Below are positions 58,975-64,000 of a DNA stretch of 64,000 nt, piece by piece. This DNA comes from Aspidiotus rigidus (taxonomy: Eukaryota; Arthropoda; Insecta; Hemiptera; Diaspididae): assembly GCA_035079385.1 (NCBI GenBank), contig JAVHKY010000025.1, forward strand, positions 13,366,501 through 13,430,500. The letters run 5' to 3'. Positions within the stretch are counted from its first letter, which is position 1. Each line of letters begins with the position of its first letter. The notes below the pieces were generated by a model. That model had not been told where the DNA came from and ran no database searches. It saw nothing but the letters and a program-made list of their open reading frames with translations. Made by a program: the position numbers and the translations under genes.

Positions 58975-59138
58975 ATAGTCTACAAGAGCGTCTGCAACTA
59001 AATTACCGAAAGAAGATTCGAATTCAGAATGTTCAGGATCAGCCTGCTCCAGAGGAACTCGAGCATAACCTATCACAGATTTTACCCGCTCTCGTAAGAG
59101 AGCCACATGTTTGTCTACGAGAGCTTTCATGTCGGCAT
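58975..59138 (-). pseudogene. Gene B exon 5, intact
   Basis: 164 bases as in gene A, acceptor attttcag, donor tat|gtaagt. Homology to gene A runs about 35 bases into intron 5 and stops near 58935, which marks the duplication breakpoint. Confidence 0.85.
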
Positions 59139-59686
59139 CTGAAAATGACAACAATAATGAAATATATCCAGGATTAGTTCTTCAGCCATTCAACGGAGAT
59201 CGGCTATGGACAACGGAAATATGCCCACAAATTGTGCGTCTGGTGTTTTCAGTTCTCAAAATTTGTGCTTCATTCCCCAACCTCTCTTGCTGTAGAAACA
59301 CTATTCTCCCCAATGTGGATTCTAAGATTGATGATAAGAAAAGCACATTAAGAAGTCCCTAATTTCAGGACGGTGTGACTGCCAGTACGGAAGTACCGCA
59401 CATTTTGAGGACACCGTTCGGTTTCGCCTTGACTGCCCCCTCGAAATTCACAAAACGGACTTCGGGAAGCTGTAGTCTTAAATTCCTCCAATTCTGTACC
59501 ACTGCACTGAAAGAAAAGATCTCGTGAGATATCAAAAATGAAGATCGTCTCAAGCAAACGTCGGATTTTTAAAATGTTTGTAATACTTTTCCGTCTTGTA
59601 TAGAATTGCTACCCCTTTAAAGCTTCTGTCCTGGAATTCTTTCCAATTTAGATTCTACTGAAATTTTGGAAGTTTGACATGTTTAC

Positions 59687-59881
59687 CTTCTGGAATTGAA
59701 TAATCCAGTAGTTGTGAATTACCAGTGGCGGATTTAACATTACCGTCGTCGTCAAAAGACACCCACAACTTTCCTAAATATTTCGTGTAGGCGTACGACT
59801 GCACGACAGGCACTACCTTTCCAGAAAGTTGATCGACCATGAATGGATACTCAACGGCCGGTTCTAAGCTTGGTGGTTTAT
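59687..59881 (-). pseudogene. Gene B exon 4, intact
   Basis: 195 bases as in gene A, acceptor cttacag, donor g|gtaaac. Encodes QSYAYTKYLGKLWVSFDDDG and DYSIPE without stops. Confidence 0.85.
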
Positions 59882-59967
59882 CTGTAAGTGTTTCACAGAA
59901 AAATTTCCCATTTTTTTTTTTAAATATTAGAATAATTTATTTGCTCTAGAAAGAAATTCATATTTAC

Positions 59968-60175
59968 CCTTAGGTGAATACAAAAGTGTATGAGTATGAC
60001 CACCGACAATTAGACTCAATTCGGGTATTTTTGCTGCAATCTTAAGGTCTCGATCAAAACTTGAGTGACTAAGAGCAATTATAATATTTACTCCACTTTC
60101 TTTTAATCGTTTCACTTCAGTTCTTATGCACTCCATTTCTTCGTGTATTACCAAGTTTTCAGTTTGCGAGAACTC
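59968..60175 (-). pseudogene. Gene B exon 3, intact
   Basis: 208 bases as in gene A, same splice sites (taatacag, g|gtaaat). Differences include GFDRD to SFDRD and ELGLIV to ELSLIV. GGHTHT is kept. Confidence 0.85.
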
Positions 60176-60324
60176 CTGTATTAGAAAGACTACTGAGAAA
60201 TTAATGATCTCGTCAAACTTATCTCGCTTGATGAGCCTCGTGTATTGACGGTTGCAAAAAATTAATCGACTTGACTATTTTAATTGTGACGCTTCATTTC
60301 CATATCATATCTACGGACAGATAA

Positions 60325-60757
60325 TACGGTCCAACTGGCCACGACAAAAAAATTAGATGCAATTGCAGGACTGCTATGGCAGCGGGGAAGCCGCTGTCCC
60401 AAGTCCCCTAGAGCCTGTTGTTTTCCAAGTCCTAAAATCATGACGTGACAATTTGAACGCGCTGCAATTTCAAGGAAGCCGTAGTCTTTCCAAGTCCCGC
60501 ACTTATCATATATAGCTCGAGAGTCGAAATTTTTCTAAGTCCCCCTCCTATAATATATATAGCTCGGAGGTAGGAATTTTTCTAAGTCCCCTTCCTATCA
60601 TAATGGCTAGAGGGTCGAAATTTTTCCAAGTCCCCCTCCCCTCTCCGTGACGTCATCAACGTTGTGACGTCATCAACCTCGCTCGCGCTCGCGGACGAAA
60701 AATTCCTGGAAGTACCCCCAACAAAAGGGATAGCGGGTTCCCCGCTAAGAAATCGGT
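60325..60757 (-). repeat. 43-bp family copy replacing exon 2 of gene B
   Basis: Inverse orientation: body units (tatcatatatagctcgaga, gtcgaaatttttc), then gtgacgtcatcaacgttg and gtgacgtcatcaacctcg, cgctcgcggacgaaaa, caaaagggatagcggg and ttccccgctaag. It fills precisely the interval between the intron-1 and intron-2 homologies with gene A. Confidence 0.8.
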
Positions 60758-60806
60758 GGATCACGTATTGACCAAACGTCGTAGTGGACAAAACTCTTTA
60801 ATTTAC

Positions 60807-61209
60807 AATGACGTCAAACTTGCTTGAGAGCATCGATCAGAGGTGATGATATTTCCCTCTTTTTCAACGTGTAATAAAAAGTACGGCGGGATGAGTCGCC
60901 GGCATTCAGAACTAAGCTAGGAATACTAAGCGACTTGGCCTCTTCAATCCCCATTTTGATAATAGCAGTCATCATTCGAGGAAATCCGCCGAAACACTGT
61001 TTTCTTCTAATATCATCCTCGGAGCATGGACCTATATGCTTATTCGTTTGTTCAAACCGAGCATGCATGTCATTCGCGTGTAAAATTAATAATTCAAATT
61101 CACCTTTCGAACACAAAATTAGTCGGAATAAAGAACAACATAACGAAAATAAATGAAAAGACGCAGACACTCTGCCGAAATCGAACGACGAATATGGGGA
61201 AATTTTCAC
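60807..61209 (-). pseudogene. Gene B exon 1, frameshifted
   Basis: Open from MKISPYSSF through HANDMHARFEQ and NAGDSS to a premature stop (60814). Relative to gene A, the bases gcaa are added after gatgctctcaa. The donor is changed from gtaagt to gtaaat. Confidence 0.85.
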
Positions 61210-61473
61210 CCAGATAAAGAATAGTTAAATCGCACTTGTGCTTACAATTTCTCTAAATTTAATGCACGGTGACTATCGACTTCTTCAAAATTTCAATATT
61301 ATTATTTATTTAAAATAACAATCATAACATGCACTTGTTGTACTCACGAGTTCAAACTCGTATTTATTCGAACGTCTTCAAATAATTATTTTTCTCGAGC
61401 GTCAACCATGTTTCTTATTTTACATTCATCTTGAACACGTACTCCAAGCAAACTACCCCCAATCGTAGAAACC

Positions 61474-61683
61474 TCACGTGAATGCACCGAGATTGCACCG
61501 ATAAGCTCCGAGAGGCACTTTCGTTACTCTTTTGGCAGCTTCTACCAGCTTCCTGTCCTGCTTCCTTTCTAGCTTTCTCGCTTCTCTTCTCGCCTTCTTC
61601 TTAGCTTCTTTCCACGATCTTTTCGGACTGTTCGCCGCGGTGTACGAGACTGGTCTGCTCACGTCATTAGTTCGGGAGCTCAC
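61474..61683 (-). other. Unassigned lysine/arginine-rich frame
   Basis: Frame with KEAKKKARREARKLERKQDR followed by EAAKRVTKVPLGAYRCN. Strongly basic, predicted helical. It may be an exon of an unknown gene upstream of gene B or low-complexity chance coding; the opposite strand is also open. The 43-bp family begins at 61695, right beside it. Confidence 0.3.
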
Positions 61684-61694
61684 TGTGAATTTTG

Positions 61695-62030
61695 TAGCGG
61701 GGAACTCGCTATCCCATTTGTTGGGAGAACTTCCAGAACATTTTCGTCCGCAAGCGCGGGCGCGAGCGACTCGAGGTTGATGACATTACGGAGGGGGGGG
61801 GGGACGACTTAGAAAAATGTCGACTTCCGAGCTATAAGTGATAGGAGGAGGACTTGGAGATATTTCGACTTTGGAGCTATATATGATATGAGGGGGACTT
61901 GGAGAAATTTCGAACATTGAGTTACATACGAGTATGATAGAGGGGGGTTTAGTGAAATTTTAACCCTCGAGCTATTATAGGAGGGGGACTTTGAAAATTT
62001 TCCGCTGTTGAGCTATATATGACCAAGAGA
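61695..62030 (+). repeat. 43-bp family copy (head and body)
   Basis: Head: agcggggaactcgct, atcccatttgttggg, attttcgtccgcaagcgcg and ttgatgacattacgga (CRE octamer mutated). Then four or five body units ending ctatatatgaccaag. No tail. Confidence 0.8.
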
Positions 62031-62162
62031 CATGAGTCATAAAAAAAGAAAATGGATCGGCCTCCTTTACCACGGTAAGCTCTCGTCCCATATGTCCCGT
62101 TTACTGAAACCTCTACATTTCAAGCCAGTTTTCTGCAACTCGAAGAACACTTAGGTGAACTT

Positions 62163-62519
62163 TTGTCGCACCAAAGACTCCTATGCGATGGCTTTCTCTT
62201 CACATACTTAGGGCGAACAGGCCGACTCCTTAGAACTACAGTTAAGGAGCGAGATGATGATCATAAAACGAGTCAATCAAACAAATCAAATGTTGCTGTC
62301 CATCTTCCGGCGTTCAGACATTCTTTTCCAAGGTCTAAAAATGTCCGTCTCGAAGATGAGGAAAGCACCAGAACGCTTTGCATTGGAGACAGTATTTCGG
62401 AATTAGAAGAGCCGAAAGGGTTTTCGGTAAATGCAGGATACATCCAGATACTCTTTGAATCCCGGCGAAAGATCAAAGCTCTTGTTTCCCGGAACCGCAG
62501 CACACAGAAAGAAGGGTGA
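62163..62519 (+). pseudogene. GIY-YIG endonuclease remnant, Penelope-like (PLE-4)
   Basis: The frame reads TYLGRTGRLLRTTVKERDDD and NKSNVAVHLPAFRHSFP, then LEDEEST. This follows the YIG-x-T-x-R ... K-x-x-AVAEH ... GHxF ... E order of GIY-YIG domains of Penelope-like and related elements. The N-terminal GIY strand is not visible and the reverse transcriptase is absent. The sequence differs clearly from PLE-1 and PLE-2, so it is another lineage. Confidence 0.6.
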
Positions 62520-63680
62520 GGCCTCATGGCTATCTTGTAGGCCACAAATTCTGAAATTAGAAGAAGGAAATCAGCGGAGATATGAAAATGTCAAAACGCA
62601 CAAAAATTTTCGATACAATTTGGAGTTCTGGAAATGCTGTGCTGCAGTAATATCGTCTCATGAAAAAAGTGTTTCGATATAAGAAAGGTTGAGAAACACT
62701 GAACGTATGAAAAAGTGCGAATACTGTAAATGTTTAATGCTGGAGGGAGGTAAGAAATAAATAGTGCAAGGTGAGGGAATATCGCGAAGTTTTCAACAGA
62801 CAAAAGATTTGTAGCTGTGAAAGACTTCTAAGTCAAAACCAAAGTTTAAGCGCGCACCTGAGATGGACTAGTCTAATGGAAAACCACCCGATGGTCGCTC
62901 GGCACCTTTGTACCATCCAAAAATAGAAGTGCAGGAGGAAGAGGAAGTTAAACCTTGAAGAAAAAAGAAGATGAAGACTCCAACAGCGACCTATTATTGG
63001 GTGTTCTCAAGGCACTCGATAGCTCAGTTTTTATTTCTCTGGATGTTCTCGTTGTTCGGGTAGTCGCTTTTATGTCTTGCTAGATGATCTTCGTTCACTC
63101 TTCAAAGTTTACCTCCCTGGAAGTGCATTGGCCCTAGCCGGGTAAGGGAGGGGGGAAATGGCCTTGGTCGAAAAATGTTTAAAATGTCCGTCACAATGAG
63201 AAAACTCGAAACCCAAGAAATTGGACCCATCCCCTCACCCACATGGGCTGTAGAGTCCTTTTTAGGCCTAAAATCCAAATGGCTGTATCTCAGGCAATAA
63301 TGATCGCACAGCAATGTAACTTGGGGACATTTTAGTGTATGTGAAGTTCATCCATGTTATTTTCTTCAAAAAAAATCATTCATATTTTCTCTAGTTTCTA
63401 GCAATAACGAAATTTAAAACTCGAATATAAAAAAAAATCGTGGGGAGGCACCTGGGGAAAATCATTCATTCGAAGCGGAATACCCTCTACTACAACATGC
63501 ATTAGTACCATAGTCCTCGGTGAGGTGGAACATTCCCAAAAAATCAATATTTAATGAATTTCTGTCATTTTTCCATCGATAGCGGGGTGAACTAGGACTG
63601 CTACCGCAATAGACCGCGTGAAATCAATAGTCAATGTTCGAGCTGAAAAATACGCACTCCTCCATGGGATAGAATGGATA
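62520..63680. other. Non-genic stretch
   Basis: No supported gene or repeat structure seen. Confidence 0.4.
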
Positions 63681-63689
63681 GACCAAAAA

Positions 63690-64000
63690 TATATTTTCAG
63701 TATTTCGTTGATCGATTTGGTCAATTCTTATATAAACACATCCACGGGTTAGGTGGAGTGCGTTAGATTGAGAAAAATAGCTGAGAAAATCTCCAGTCGC
63801 TGGAACAGTCTGAAAACAGTAGAGAAGTGAGAAAATCCACTTTTTCACCCCCGAGGATCGTGAGTTTTGGTATTTCATTCATCAATTAAGTCGATTATAA
63901 TATAAACACGTTCGTCGAGTTCGAAAAAAATAGTCAAATAATTCTCCAGTCGCTGGAACGTTCTGAAAATGAAAAAAATCGAGAAAATCCAATTTTTCAC
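63690..64000 (+). repeat. Start of a ~155-170-bp tandem repeat running off the window
   Basis: The segments ctccagtcgctggaac (63791 and 63944), tataaacac (63731 and 63901), tcgat(t)...gtcgatta and gagaaaatcca...tttttcac recur in the same order. The second unit is cut by the window end. Confidence 0.7.

Larger units (their letters stand above)
58975..61209 (-). pseudogene. Partial tandem duplicate of the 5'-nucleotidase gene (gene B)
   Basis: Holds counterparts of exons 1, 3, 4 and 5 only. Exon 1 (60807-61209) has GTG in place of the signal-peptide ATG, SSRRT in place of SSRGT, a one-codon insertion (AIIKMG), and a 4-base insertion near its end that gives KQV-stop. Exon 2 with the catalytic GNHEFD is absent, replaced by a 43-bp family repeat at 60325-60757. 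Exons 6-9 are absent because gene A's own promoter follows. Exons 3-5 are almost identical in protein to gene A, so the duplication is young. As it stands it cannot encode an active enzyme. Confidence 0.85.

Noticed and set aside
61532..61780. 82-codon plus-strand frame resembling a hydrophobic leader
   Set aside because: It is the antisense of a Lys/Arg-rich stretch and runs into the head of a dispersed repeat.

Overview
This 64 kb window is nuclear DNA of an animal, most likely an arthropod and probably an insect. The evidence is an intron-split 5'-nucleotidase gene, very AT-rich intergenic DNA, Penelope-like (GIY-YIG) retroelements, R1/Jockey-type LINEs, a pogo/Tigger-like DNA transposon, and two decayed mitochondrial inserts that read with the invertebrate mitochondrial code. 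A sap- or blood-feeding hemipteran would fit, but the sequence does not prove the order. Nothing bacterial, viral or CRISPR-like was seen.

Only one host gene is convincingly complete. It lies on the minus strand from 58596 down to 47950: nine exons with canonical splice sites that join without a frame break into a 574-residue secreted 5'-nucleotidase/apyrase-family protein. Exon 1 and exon 2 are separated by a 5.7 kb intron filled with mobile DNA, and intron 8 carries a mitochondrial insert. Directly upstream, at 58975-61209, is a second, partial copy. Its exons 3, 4 and 5 have exactly the same lengths as those of the complete gene and are open. Its exon 1 has a 4-base insertion that shifts the frame, exon 2 is replaced by a dispersed repeat, and exons 6-9 were never included in the duplication.

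The first 47 kb is almost entirely non-genic. From left to right it holds: a fold-back element at 2655-4748 whose long inverted arms enclose about ten units of a ~158-bp tandem repeat; two LINE remnants lying tail to tail near 8.0 kb; a ~148-bp MITE at 14.9 kb; a GC-rich cluster of palindromes at 16.6 kb; an 80-bp perfect tandem duplication at 18.8 kb; a 53-bp-arm hairpin at 19.3 kb; a 568-bp hAT-like element at 29.6 kb; a mitochondrial ND4 insert at 30.9 kb; a LINE RNase H fragment at 33.1 kb; and a degraded but long Penelope-like element at 35.6-37.7 kb.

The dominant repeat throughout is an unrecognised dispersed family. It has a head (short palindrome gcggggaacccgc, then a segment with the CRE octamer TGACGTCA), a body of ~43-bp units (ggggacttggaaaaattt ... 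ctcgagctatatatgata), and a tail ending in a related palindrome, aacagggaacctgtt. At least fifteen loci in this window carry parts of it, and the Penelope-like element at 55.2-57.0 kb sits inside one array. This family and the rearranged nucleotidase locus are the most interesting contents. Most other open frames are short, unsupported and frequently overlap on opposite strands, and are not called as genes.
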